From Bacteroidota bacterium (GTDB lineage Bacteria > Bacteroidota > Bacteroidia > B-17B0 > Aurantibacillaceae), in the NCBI GenBank assembly GCA_023251755.1, contig JAHEYF010000026.1, forward strand, positions 1-50,787: DNA of 50,787 nt, in the 5' to 3' direction. Positions 36,338 to 45,574 of the stretch are shown piece after piece. A program made the position numbers and the translations under genes. A model generated the notes under the pieces. That model was not told where the DNA came from. It made no database searches and saw nothing but the letters and a program-made list of their open reading frames with translations. Each line of letters starts with the position of its first letter. Position 1 is the stretch's first letter.

Positions 36338-36937
36338 TTATTTCATCCTTAACCAGCCGAGTATACCTGAATGATCAATTTCACATTTCCCATCCTTTTG
36401 TTTTAAGTCTGCATTTACCCTTGAGCTGGCAAAGGGCCCAGGGTTTTGCTGAATGATTTCGATGTTGTTTTTATTTACAGCTGAAACGATAGCTACATGC
36501 CCGTATGGGTTACCGGCATGCCCGTCGAAGATGAGCAGGTCTCCAACCTTTGGGCAGCTTAAGCTGGGGTGTGTGAACTGAAGTAAATTTCGTTTGGGGT
36601 TTAGTTTTCCGTCTGCAATTGTTGCATCAAAAAAGTCTTTGGCGTTGCCGTAGGTGTCGGGCATTTTATGGCGATAAAATTCGTAATAGTAACGTTTTAC
36701 AAATTCAACGCATTGGTACTTTAGGCCAAGGTTATACCCATCGGGCGTAAGGTTTCTTCCATCGGTATGCCTTATACCACCGTTGTAATATATGTATACA
36801 CCATTGAGGCTATCCAGTTTTTGCCCTACTGTACGATCGGGATTGGGGTTGACGTTCAGGCTGAACCTGTAACAGAGGTATCCGCTAATGGATACTATAA
36901 TCAGTGTAAATAGAATTTTCATTTTGTTGTTTTGCAT
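36338..36937 (-). CDS. CHAP domain protein (peptidoglycan amidase/peptidase-like)
   Basis: The 199-residue protein has an N-terminal hydrophobic segment (about 7-24, signal anchor or signal peptide) and a CHAP domain with predicted catalytic Cys76 (YQCVEFVKRYYYEFY) and His147 (YGHVAIVSAV). A later polar residue (Asn158 or Glu160) would complete the triad. CHAP enzymes cut peptide cross-links or act as amidases in cell walls, or cleave glutathionylspermidine amides. The YQCVEFVKRYY context resembles the amidase domain of the latter. It is 22 nt after the unknown secreted protein on the same strand. Confidence 0.85.
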   Translation of the reverse strand: MQNNKMKILFTLIIVSISGYLCYRFSLNVNPNPDRTVGQKLDSLNGVYIYYNGGIRHTDGRNLTPDGYNLGLKYQCVEFVKRYYYEFYRHKMPDTYGNAKDFFDATIADGKLNPKRNLLQFTHPSLSCPKVGDLLIFDGHAGNPYGHVAIVSAVNKNNIEIIQQNPGPFASSRVNADLKQKDGKCEIDHSGILGWLRMK

Positions 36938-36959
36938 AAGTGCTATAATTTTAGTGTAC

Positions 36960-37712
36960 TCATTCTATTTTATAATCATCCGGGAATTCTTTTGCATACT
37001 TTTTCATTTTTTCACGGGATATGTTTTTAGTTATCCGGAAGTTTTCGCGGTTTAGCAACTGAACCATGATAGGGTAATCATTTTTGTAGTTCACATTGAT
37101 TAAGGTTCCATTCACAAAACAATATAGGTTGAACAGCCAGTAATTGTGATTACCATAGCCCTGAAATGTTTGCGTGATAATTTCATAATTTCCATCCCCA
37201 TCAACATCTCTTTCTTTTCTGTATTCAAAACCCATGAATAAATCAGTGAACAATAATTTGTAAAATGTACCATCCGGCTTTTGAAAAAGATAAATAACAT
37301 GGGTATAATAATTATAAGCCCCACATCCGTTATTGGGAATGTAAAATTTGACATCCCTTAAACTATCCCCGTTGAAATCAGCTACGAACAAAGAGTCAGG
37401 AATATTGATCCATTCCAGACCTATGGTATCTGTATATTTTATTGTTTGCGTTTTATTTCGAAATAAGCGGATGTCGGAATCTTCCCTTTTCTCAAATGCA
37501 GTTAACCGGATCGTTAATGTATCCTTATTCTTAAAAAAATCCGGAATACTTAAAGTATAATCTGTTTTTTGTTTTTCAATTTTACGATCGTATACCTTCC
37601 AGTTGAGATGGGCTTTAGACTCTATCCCCGGATATTTATCAAAAGGATATTGTGCACACACTGTTCGGGCTAACAACAGATGAAAGAATATTGGCAAAAT
37701 AATTTTTATCAT
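36960..37712 (-). CDS. Secreted protein of unknown function with Asp-rich repeat motif
   Basis: The 250-residue protein has a signal peptide (MIKIILPIFFHLLLARTVCA) and no family I recognise. The central part has DFNGDSLRDVKFYI and DVDGDGNYEIITQTF, which recall FG-GAP/VCBS-type calcium-binding beta-propeller loops but are too few for a full propeller. The rest is rich in Tyr, Asn and Lys. It precedes the CHAP gene by 22 nt and is probably in one operon with it. Confidence 0.75.
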   Translation of the reverse strand: MIKIILPIFFHLLLARTVCAQYPFDKYPGIESKAHLNWKVYDRKIEKQKTDYTLSIPDFFKNKDTLTIRLTAFEKREDSDIRLFRNKTQTIKYTDTIGLEWINIPDSLFVADFNGDSLRDVKFYIPNNGCGAYNYYTHVIYLFQKPDGTFYKLLFTDLFMGFEYRKERDVDGDGNYEIITQTFQGYGNHNYWLFNLYCFVNGTLINVNYKNDYPIMVQLLNRENFRITKNISREKMKKYAKEFPDDYKIE

Positions 37713-38078
37713 TCTTAAATTGTAATTCAGTTATTTCATGAAAGGAGAAAATGCAGAGAGGAAACCTAATAAAACCTCCCTGCAACTCTCACCAGATGCA
37801 CACTCAAAAAACACTCTTATTGCGGCACGTAAAACCTGACAGGTTTTTGTTTAAGTTGAATTTCATCTTCAAATTTTCAAATCAATCAGCTAATCCTTAC
37901 ATCCCCCTGCCACGCGTGACCTTTCACACCCCCCTTCCCTTGCCCACAAGCTAACACACAAGGGGGAGCGGATCTCGGTTATTTAAAATGTTCAGGGTTT
38001 ATTTACCTGTTTCCCCATCTTCAAATCAGCTAATCATCAATACCAATCAGCTTTTCATTTACCTGTCTCCCCCATCAG
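37713..38078. other. Intergenic region with short repeats, no gene
   Basis: No coding frame is convincing. AAAACCTG (37831-37838) and CAGGTTTT (37840-37847) form a near-continuous palindrome followed by T, which may be a terminator or repeat. Reverse copies of the GATTTGA and GCTGATTAGC families lie at 37864-37895 and 38017-38092, the last reaching into the 3' end of the alpha-2-macroglobulin gene. CCCCCTTCCC (around 37930) and AAGGGGGAG (around 37960) can form a hairpin. Confidence 0.6.
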
Positions 38079-41000
38079 CTAATTCCGTGCAACAGTCCCT
38101 GTTTCTTTCACCACTTCCACCCAGCGGCCTGGAACCCTGGCATTGATGAGGTTGTCGTACATGGCTTCGCTATACAGAGTAGGCAAATAAAACTTTCCGA
38201 GGTAAGTGGCGTTCAGCTGAATTACAAATGTTTTGCTGGTGTTTGCAGCCAGTTCGTAATAGCTGTACACCCTGTCGTCTCTTATGTCCTGGTGCCTTGC
38301 AGCATTTGCTGTTCCTGTTTCATCCATGCGGCTGTTGTGTATTTCCCAGCCACTTGGGAATACCTGGTTAAGGGCCATTTCTTTTAACTGCCCTTTTGTA
38401 CCAGGGTTGGAGATAGTAACTACAGCGATAAAGTCTGTACCCTGTTGTATCTTATCGGGTTCAATGCTTTGGCCTTTCATGTTCCTGTAGACAACTTCCA
38501 TTTTAAGGTCTTTGGCACTGGCTGTTTTGTCGCCTATTAAAGGAATGCCCTCTACCATTACTTTGGCAAACAAGGTGCCCTGCCCTTTGTTTTTAACCGA
38601 CACTGTGCTTTTACCGCTGATGTCTGCATCGGTATATTTTACCTGTGCCAGGTTCTTTTTTACGAGTTTTTCTGTTTCGGCGCCTCCGTTCAGTGCATAG
38701 CTAAAATTCATTTCCCCGTGGTTTTCTTTTACGCCGGCGTATTCACACATGGCCAATAAGGAATAAGCGGTTTCCTGTGTGCTCATCCAATTGTGTGAGT
38801 TCAGGTTTTTAGCGACTACTTTTGCTAGTGAATTGGCTTTCACTTTTTCTTTGAGCAGACTTAAGGTTTCCAATATCATGGCTTCATCCCTCACATCCGA
38901 ACCATAACTATAAGACAACTCTTTATAGGCAATTACCGAAGTGGGTAAATCTTTAATCAGGCTCAGGGCTACTTCGTTTTGTCCAACTAAGTGATAGGCG
39001 GCAGCCAGTCGCCATTTAGCGGTGATGGATACATTTTTTTCTTCGCGCAAACGGTTCATGGCACCCAACTCGGCATTGTTACTTAAGGCCAGTACAAACA
39101 AACGGTAAGCCTGAATAACTTCATTAGTTTCATTTCCGTGGGGATGGTTGTACATGGAATTGTTTGCAGACCAGTTCCTGGCTTGTTCCTGCTGGTATTT
39201 CACCCATTTGTTTTTCAGGTTCAGGGGCAGGTTGTAGCCTTGCTTTTCAGCTTCAAGCATAAAGTGTCCGGCGTAATTGCTTCCCCATTCACTGTCGTAC
39301 GATTCGCCGGGCCAGTAGGCAAAACCACCATTGGCGGTTTGAAACAACTGCAGGCGTCTTAAACCGGCTTTGATGTGATCGCTGATTTTTATTTTTTGTA
39401 CTTCTTTTAATTCCATTAAATTCATTACGTACAATTGCGGAAATACCGAAGAGGTTGTTTGTTCGATACAACCGTGAGGGTATTGAAGGAGGTAATCCAA
39501 TCTTTTCTCCAGCCCCATGGATGGAATACTTGAAAATTCAATGGTTGCTTTGTTGGTTCCGCTTATGCCTTTAAAAGCAATTGCTGCATCCCAGGATTGG
39601 CCGGGCTCAACAGCCATCTCGAAACCATCGCTTACTTTTGGGTTGGGTGTTCTTACATCGAGTTCAATTTCCTGCACGGCTTTTTCTTTACCGCTGCTGG
39701 CTGTGATCTTTACTTTGGCAATGCCTGTTCGTTCGGCTACGTTCAGTTTAAAGTTGATGACTTCATCCCCTGTTCTTTCAAAATGCATGCTTTGTTGTTT
39801 GCTTCCCTCCAAGCTTAACAATTCATTTAGTTCTACTTCTACCTTTACATCCTTTACCTGTTTCTCCATGGCAAAAATGTCTACAGGCAGGCTCACGCTT
39901 TCACCGGGGCCCAGCACACGGGGCAAGGTGGCGAGTATCATTAAAGGTTTTCTTACGGCAACCGCTTTTTCGGCATTGCCATAAGCGGCGTTATTTTCAG
40001 CTACTACCATTACCCTTACCGAACCAACGTAATTGGGCACCTGAAGACGGTGTGTTTTTTCCTGCCCTGCTTCCAGTTGAAAAGGCCCCATAAATTTTAC
40101 CAAGGGTTTAAAGCGGTTGGCTTTCACGCCTTTTCCTCCCAGGCCGTCGCCATCGCCACCTACGCTTAGTAATTTATCTAACTTACCGGCATAAGCTCCT
40201 ATTACGGCATCGTACATGTCCCAGGTTTTTACACCCAGTGCTTCGCGTGCATAAAAGCTGTTCCAGGGCTGGGGGGTTTTAAAACGGGTGAGGTCCAATA
40301 AACCCTCGTCTACTATGGCCAAAGTATAAGTCATCCTTCTGCCGGTTTTTTCTTTTACCTGAATACTGGTGTTTGATTCGGGTTGTATAACATCGGGCAT
40401 TTTTATCTCGGGAATTAAATGTGTAGCCGGATCATCTACCAGTACAGGTACTACGCCATACATGCGGATAGGCAAATCGTTTTTGGTGCTGGCGTGAGGT
40501 TGAATTAAACTTACGTGTATATAAGCATTGGGGGCCATGTCGGCAGTGGCCGGAAACTGGTAGACTGTTTCCCCTTTTTTAGTCGGTATCCAGAATTTTT
40601 TAATCACCCTTGTTCCCGATTCAACGCTTACCAAAGCCATACCGTCTGACGGGGAAGGGAAAGACAATTTAATGTTTTCTCCTGTGGTGTATTTTTCTTT
40701 GTCGCAGGCAAAGTTCAGCATGTTGGCGTTTTCGCTGGAGCTGCGGTTGGCGCGGCTCCAGTAGGGCCAGTCGATGTACACAACCTGCCCCGTTTCGTGC
40801 CCGCCTTCTATGTCGCTCACGGTTATTAAATAACGTCCGTACTCGGGATAGTTGATGCGGAACTTAAAGAGGCCTTTGCCTGCTGTTGTTTTAATAAGGG
40901 TGTCTTTCATTACAATGGTACCTGCACGGGAGATATAACTGGAAAGGTCTTCCTCCCTGTTTTTTTCGTACCACCAGCGCCATTGAATTTTGTAAACCTT

Positions 41001-43733
41001 TACCTGCAATTTATTCGTGCTTACAGGTTTTCCTTTGGCGTCAACAGTGGCTATATCAAACGAATAAGTCTGCCCGGTTTCATAAGTGTTATCATAACTT
41101 TTAGTTTGGGGCAGCTGTATACCAACGTAGGTTTTATACGGAGAGTAAGGTGTGCTGTAGCGGTCGATACTAAAATCGCCACCCTCTTCAAATACTTTGG
41201 TAATGTAGGTAGCCTTTAACATACCGGGGGCTGTTTGCCCAACAGCAAGGGAGGTTTTGATACCGGCTGTACCTTCTTCGTTGAGCTTACCATCAAACAC
41301 CAGGTCGGCATCGGAATAAAAATTTCGTATGGGTGAATCGAAAACATAAGAAGGATATTTTTCGAAGGTAGTTTTGGTTTGGTTAACGGATACATTCACC
41401 GTTGCATGCAGGTTTTTAGCAATGGCTCCGTGCAGCCATTTAACTTCGAGCTTAGCCAGGCTATCGTTTATCTTACCTTTGTCAAAGTCCATGTATATTT
41501 TTAAGCGGTTGGGTTTTACTGTTTCAATCTTCAGGCTTTGCGTAAAGGCCCTATTGCCTACCCTGGCCACAGCGGTGTAGTTTCCGGTAATGGCTTCGGT
41601 GCCTGTAGCGCTGCGGAAATCGTAGAGGCCGTTTAAGTTGTGTGTTTTGGTGCTTTGATAAATCACTTGCCCATTGGGGTCCTGCAATTCAAATTTTACG
41701 GGGTGGTTTTTGGGTAAACGCTGTTCTTTGTCTTCCATAATAAAATTCAGGAAGAGGGAATCGCCCGGGCGCCATACGCCACGTTCGCCATAAATAAAAC
41801 CTTTCACTCCTTTTTGCACCACTTCACCCGACACGTCAAACTTGCTGAGGGAGTTGGCTTCTCCATCCACTAATTTTAAGTAACCCCTTTGCCGGCCATG
41901 TTTGGCGAGCATTAAAAAGGGTTTGCGTTTTAGCTGGAGGTCCAGCATACCATTGGCATCGGTGGTGCCAACTGCAATAAGTTGTTTGGTAAAATCGTAA
42001 TATTCTATTGCCGTGTTGGGCAGTGGTTTGGCTGTAAGCATATTGCTAACAAAGGCATGTGATAGTTTGTTGTCGTCTAACTTATAAATCAAGCCGATGT
42101 CTGAGGCCAGTATATTCCGGCTTACTGCTTTGCCATAGTAATAATCATCATTGCAGGGCGAATAGTCTTCGTTGTAATAATACCAGTGATCGTAACCGCC
42201 GTCAAAACCATAGCTGTTCCAATCGTTTTCGTTCCAGTTTTTTTCGTCTTCATCCACCCGGTTTTCATTGTTGCTGGCATCGTTTGTTTCCGGGACTTCT
42301 GCCGAACAATCACAAAGGGCATATTCTTTTTTAAACTTTATGCTTATCCTGTAAATAGCGCCGGGATCGGGTTGAATGAGTTTGCCTAAATCAATTACAT
42401 GCTGGTTCCATTGTTTAAGGTTCATTTTTTTGTTGTAATCGAGGTTTATTTTTTTCTCGGCAATTACTTTTCCAACACGGGTCAAGCCATCTTCACCATT
42501 AAGGCCGTTTACCTGTAAGAACTGGTGTACGTTATTTTCGTAGATCTTCACGACCCGAACATCAATGGCTTTTAAGCTAATGGCTTCAAAAGGAAAGATG
42601 AGGCCATTGGAGTTGGGCAATATGCTGCCGTTGCCTTTTATCCTCACGAGGGGATTGGGTTCAGAAAAATAAAGACTGGAGTTGCTGGCTTCATTCATTT
42701 TATAGCCTTTAAAATTTTTGATGCCTGTGCTAACGCTAATTAATTTAGTACCCACAATGCGGTTGGGTAAAAACACTTTCACTACGTTGCTTTCAATGGA
42801 ATAGGTTAAATTATCGATGCCTTCGATGCTTACAATGCCTTTCAGGTTTTGGTTGTAATGAATGGGGTCGCTGAAGGTAAGCTCCACATACTGGTCTTCG
42901 TTTTCAATCACCTTTGCCTGGCTAAGGCTAAAGTCGCCAAGACCAGGGACAATAATATCTTCAAAGCCTTTTTGCAGGGCGTGAATGTTTTCTGCATCCC
43001 AGCTTACTTTTACTTTGTCTTCTTTAATGTTTCGTTTAATGCTGTCTGCATAAAAATAAAATTCGTTATTGGCCGAAGCGGCTATTAATTTAAAGGCAAG
43101 TGATTTGCCATTTTGAGTGATGCAGATTGTTTTTTTAATGGCGAGGGTATCTTCATAATCGGAGGTGGTAATTTTGCCGCTGAGTTTTTGCCATTCCACA
43201 TTGTAATCGTCGTAAGCCCTCAGGCCATCAGTGCTAACAAATAAGTTTTGGGGATAAGTGGAAAACTGAAAACGGAAGGTTTCAAAATCATCCAGCACAT
43301 CCATGACCTGTTCGAGTTTAAACTCCGCATTGTAAAACTGGTTAACAGGTAAAATTCCGGCGGGAATGAATTCGATAACCCGGTCGCTTATCCAATGGGC
43401 CTTTCCTTTAATTTCGGGCTCAAAGGAAAAAATATCGTCGAGCAGGGAAGAATCGGGTAAGGCAGTTAGGCGTAGTAGTTCAATGGAGGCAAGCGAGGCG
43501 GAGTCTTTTGAAACAACAAGGTTTTCCGATGGATGCGATTCAAAGTATCCTTTGGAGAGTTCGATGCGGATGCTTGTTTTGCGGCTGATCATGCCCGAGG
43601 TGTAAGCCGAGATGTAACGCCCGAAGGCGGGGTTGATTTCGTTTACTTCCGATTTCATGCGAAAGCAGGAACTCAGGACGGCAAGGCTTATAATTATACC
43701 AGCAGTGGTTAAAACAAGGAAACTCTTTTTCAT
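38079..43733 (-). CDS. Bacterial alpha-2-macroglobulin lipoprotein
   Basis: The 1884-residue lipoprotein has a signal ending in LSSC (Cys23). Macroglobulin-like beta-domains follow, with a bait-type region, the alpha-2-macroglobulin domain (PGMLKATYITKVF ... KGVKGFIYGERGVWRPGDSL is its MG2/MG3-like part) and the thioester-containing TED domain (YPHGCIEQTTSS, Cys1422 to Gln1425). The intact CxEQ thioester means it can trap attacking proteases covalently in the periplasm, a role shown for E. coli YfhM, whose gene neighbours pbpC. Here pbpC paralogues lie on both sides, but with genes between. Residues about 470-535 are an unusual Asn/Asp/Tyr-rich insertion flanked by cysteines. Confidence 0.93.
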   Translation of the reverse strand: MKKSFLVLTTAGIIISLAVLSSCFRMKSEVNEINPAFGRYISAYTSGMISRKTSIRIELSKGYFESHPSENLVVSKDSASLASIELLRLTALPDSSLLDDIFSFEPEIKGKAHWISDRVIEFIPAGILPVNQFYNAEFKLEQVMDVLDDFETFRFQFSTYPQNLFVSTDGLRAYDDYNVEWQKLSGKITTSDYEDTLAIKKTICITQNGKSLAFKLIAASANNEFYFYADSIKRNIKEDKVKVSWDAENIHALQKGFEDIIVPGLGDFSLSQAKVIENEDQYVELTFSDPIHYNQNLKGIVSIEGIDNLTYSIESNVVKVFLPNRIVGTKLISVSTGIKNFKGYKMNEASNSSLYFSEPNPLVRIKGNGSILPNSNGLIFPFEAISLKAIDVRVVKIYENNVHQFLQVNGLNGEDGLTRVGKVIAEKKINLDYNKKMNLKQWNQHVIDLGKLIQPDPGAIYRISIKFKKEYALCDCSAEVPETNDASNNENRVDEDEKNWNENDWNSYGFDGGYDHWYYYNEDYSPCNDDYYYGKAVSRNILASDIGLIYKLDDNKLSHAFVSNMLTAKPLPNTAIEYYDFTKQLIAVGTTDANGMLDLQLKRKPFLMLAKHGRQRGYLKLVDGEANSLSKFDVSGEVVQKGVKGFIYGERGVWRPGDSLFLNFIMEDKEQRLPKNHPVKFELQDPNGQVIYQSTKTHNLNGLYDFRSATGTEAITGNYTAVARVGNRAFTQSLKIETVKPNRLKIYMDFDKGKINDSLAKLEVKWLHGAIAKNLHATVNVSVNQTKTTFEKYPSYVFDSPIRNFYSDADLVFDGKLNEEGTAGIKTSLAVGQTAPGMLKATYITKVFEEGGDFSIDRYSTPYSPYKTYVGIQLPQTKSYDNTYETGQTYSFDIATVDAKGKPVSTNKLQVKVYKIQWRWWYEKNREEDLSSYISRAGTIVMKDTLIKTTAGKGLFKFRINYPEYGRYLITVSDIEGGHETGQVVYIDWPYWSRANRSSSENANMLNFACDKEKYTTGENIKLSFPSPSDGMALVSVESGTRVIKKFWIPTKKGETVYQFPATADMAPNAYIHVSLIQPHASTKNDLPIRMYGVVPVLVDDPATHLIPEIKMPDVIQPESNTSIQVKEKTGRRMTYTLAIVDEGLLDLTRFKTPQPWNSFYAREALGVKTWDMYDAVIGAYAGKLDKLLSVGGDGDGLGGKGVKANRFKPLVKFMGPFQLEAGQEKTHRLQVPNYVGSVRVMVVAENNAAYGNAEKAVAVRKPLMILATLPRVLGPGESVSLPVDIFAMEKQVKDVKVEVELNELLSLEGSKQQSMHFERTGDEVINFKLNVAERTGIAKVKITASSGKEKAVQEIELDVRTPNPKVSDGFEMAVEPGQSWDAAIAFKGISGTNKATIEFSSIPSMGLEKRLDYLLQYPHGCIEQTTSSVFPQLYVMNLMELKEVQKIKISDHIKAGLRRLQLFQTANGGFAYWPGESYDSEWGSNYAGHFMLEAEKQGYNLPLNLKNKWVKYQQEQARNWSANNSMYNHPHGNETNEVIQAYRLFVLALSNNAELGAMNRLREEKNVSITAKWRLAAAYHLVGQNEVALSLIKDLPTSVIAYKELSYSYGSDVRDEAMILETLSLLKEKVKANSLAKVVAKNLNSHNWMSTQETAYSLLAMCEYAGVKENHGEMNFSYALNGGAETEKLVKKNLAQVKYTDADISGKSTVSVKNKGQGTLFAKVMVEGIPLIGDKTASAKDLKMEVVYRNMKGQSIEPDKIQQGTDFIAVVTISNPGTKGQLKEMALNQVFPSGWEIHNSRMDETGTANAARHQDIRDDRVYSYYELAANTSKTFVIQLNATYLGKFYLPTLYSEAMYDNLINARVPGRWVEVVKETGTVARN

Positions 43734-43993
43734 GGGGTTTAGATTTTAATCCAAAGTTGCAGGGATTAAAAACCAAAAGAGGGCTTGTTTTATAGTACGG
43801 GGAAGCTTTTTTATTAAGTGCAGGCTTTGGGCAATTATTCGTTTTGGCCCGTTTGTACTTTATTAACAGGATCTGGTTAACAGGGAAAATTCAATACTTC
43901 ATGAAATGATCTTTATCAGTTTTTCATAAAACCTGTTCAATAATAAGAAAGAACGACTTGTCTGTTTATCAGATTTAATTAAATTGCTGTAAC
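43734..43993. other. Divergent intergenic region, promoters not resolved
   Basis: These 260 nt separate the alpha-2-macroglobulin gene (minus) from the small membrane protein (plus). I see no gene and no clear TAnnTTTG element; only A/T-rich DNA. Confidence 0.4.
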
Positions 43994-44329
43994 ATGAAAA
44001 ATGAAAGCTCGGATAATTTGTATGCCTTTGCCAAACAAGAGGTAGTCATTTCAGGTAATTGGGAAGAAGTGGAAAAGAAACTTCATGCAAAAACCAGCGA
44101 TCAACAAGTCATTGATGAAATACTAAAGGAATTAAAAAAAGAAGAGCAGGCCGCCAGATTAAAAAGTGGTTTAACAAAATTAGGAATTGGCGGCGCACTG
44201 CTCATACTTGGATTTTTGATCACCTGTATTAATTACCATTCCAATACTTCTTTTACTATCGTTATGTATGGCTTTACAACTACCGGATTATTGTTGATGT
44301 TTTGGGGCTTGTATGATATAATAGGTTGA
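43994..44329 (+). CDS. Small membrane protein of unknown function
   Basis: The 111-residue protein has a charged helical N-terminal half (KEEVEKKLHAKT ... ILKELKKEEQAARLKSG in outline) and two membrane helices (about 58-75 and 87-107, GGALLILGFLITCI and FTTTGLLLMFWGLYDII). I do not recognise the family. It is transcribed alone, away from the alpha-2-macroglobulin gene. The start ATG at 43994 is the only sensible one. Confidence 0.7.
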   Translation: MKNESSDNLYAFAKQEVVISGNWEEVEKKLHAKTSDQQVIDEILKELKKEEQAARLKSGLTKLGIGGALLILGFLITCINYHSNTSFTIVMYGFTTTGLLLMFWGLYDIIG

Positions 44330-44652
44330 TGCCAAATGCTAAGTCAACAATGCTATATTATGTCGTTATTTATTCACCAAAACCAAATAATTAAACCCCT
44401 GGTATCTGGTTCATTTTACTAAGGCACAACACTATAAATTGACCTTGTGCAATTGATACAAACAGAACCTTTACACGTCCACATTCTCAATGTGGCTTAT
44501 AGCCTTTAACTATTGCCCCGAATGCACGAATAAAGGCTTTTGTAGTTTAAATTCAACGAACTCTTAGCTACCGCTATCAATTAGAATTTGAAATTTAGTA
44601 TTTCCAGCCTATTAACTATTAACTAATCACTGATAACTATTAACTTTGTGCC
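44330..44652. other. Intergenic region with a hairpin and a promoter element
   Basis: The region contains CCACATT/AATGTGG (44479-44495), a 7-bp hairpin without T-tract, and an A/T-rich repeat-like tract (ATTAACTATTAACTAATCACTGATAACTA split as two parts) near 44610-44640. TAACTTTG at 44641-44648 is a -7-like element. No gene is seen. Confidence 0.5.
44641..44648 (+). promoter_or_regulatory. -7 promoter element directly before the hydroxylase start
   Basis: TAACTTTG (TAnnTTTG) ends 4 nt before the ATG at 44653. Since Bacteroidota transcripts begin about 5-7 nt after this element, the mRNA would be leaderless or nearly so. No clear -33 TTTG is visible. Confidence 0.45.
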
Positions 44653-45570
44653 ATGTTTGATTTTGGTGAATTCAGGGAAGCCCTCCTTATCCTTATTTCT
44701 ACACCCATTTACGTTATTGTAATTGGTGCCGAAGTTTTATTCAGTCGTTTTCACCAGCATAAAAATTATTCTACCAAAGGCACAGTCGAAAATATTTACC
44801 TCATGTTGCTGAACATGGGTCTCGATATTTTAATGCGCATCGCCTGTTTATTTGTATTGAATTACTTTTTTCGTTTTCAGTTCATACACATTTCAAACGT
44901 ATACCTGTACTGGGTAGTTTTATTAATTGGCCAGGATTTTTTGTTTTACCTGCTGCATTATGTCGACCACTATTGCCGTTTCTTCTGGGCCGTTCATGTT
45001 ACCCATCATTCTTCCGAAGAATTTAATTTAACCGTTGGGTTTCGTTCCTCTGTGTTTCAGCCTTTGTACCGTTTTATTTATTTTATTCCTTTGTCGCTGT
45101 GTGGTTTTGAAGGAAAAGATATTATGTTTATGTATTCCGCCACACAGATCTATGGAATTCTTATCCATACCAAATACATCAGCAAAATGGGTTTTTTAGA
45201 AACGTTCTTGTCCACCCCTTCCCATCACCGTGTTCATCATGCTTCCAACATTCCTTACCTCGATAAAAACATGGGCATGGTTTTTATTATCTGGGACAAA
45301 CTCTTTGGCACCTTTGCCAGGGAAGAAGAAACAGAAAAGGTAAAATACGGTTTAACCGAAAATATTCAATCGCATCATCCAGCCACTGTTGTTTTTCACG
45401 AATGGAAAAACATATTACAGGACCTTAAAAAACCGGTGACTTTAAAACACAAGCTCATGTATGTATTTGGCCCTCCGGGCTGGAGCCACGACGGAAGTAA
45501 AAAAACAGCCGGCCAATTGCGGCGCGATTACTTTTCTAAACAACCGTCAAAAAAAATGCTTAAACAGTAA
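44653..45570 (+). CDS. Fatty acid hydroxylase / sterol desaturase family protein
   Basis: The 305-residue integral membrane di-iron enzyme has histidine boxes His102-xxx-His106 (HYVDH), His115-xx-His118-His119 (HVTHH) and His191-His192-xx-His195-His196 (HHRVHH), plus His172. About four membrane segments are spread from 10 to 170. Members hydroxylate or desaturate lipid chains, sterols or carotenoids. Bacteria of this kind usually act on fatty acids or on sphingo-/aminolipids, and the substrate is unknown. It is followed after 4 nt by the second pbpC, so it shares an operon with an envelope gene. Confidence 0.92.
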   Translation: MFDFGEFREALLILISTPIYVIVIGAEVLFSRFHQHKNYSTKGTVENIYLMLLNMGLDILMRIACLFVLNYFFRFQFIHISNVYLYWVVLLIGQDFLFYLLHYVDHYCRFFWAVHVTHHSSEEFNLTVGFRSSVFQPLYRFIYFIPLSLCGFEGKDIMFMYSATQIYGILIHTKYISKMGFLETFLSTPSHHRVHHASNIPYLDKNMGMVFIIWDKLFGTFAREEETEKVKYGLTENIQSHHPATVVFHEWKNILQDLKKPVTLKHKLMYVFGPPGWSHDGSKKTAGQLRRDYFSKQPSKKMLKQ

Positions 45571-45574
45571 AGCT

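Noticed and set aside
42059-42389. Plus-strand frames inside the alpha-2-macroglobulin gene
   Set aside because: They are antisense shadows of the Asn/Asp/Tyr-rich coding part.
45461-45574. N-terminal extension of the second PBP1C
   Set aside because: It overlaps the hydroxylase gene and the residues are not protein-like before the membrane helix.
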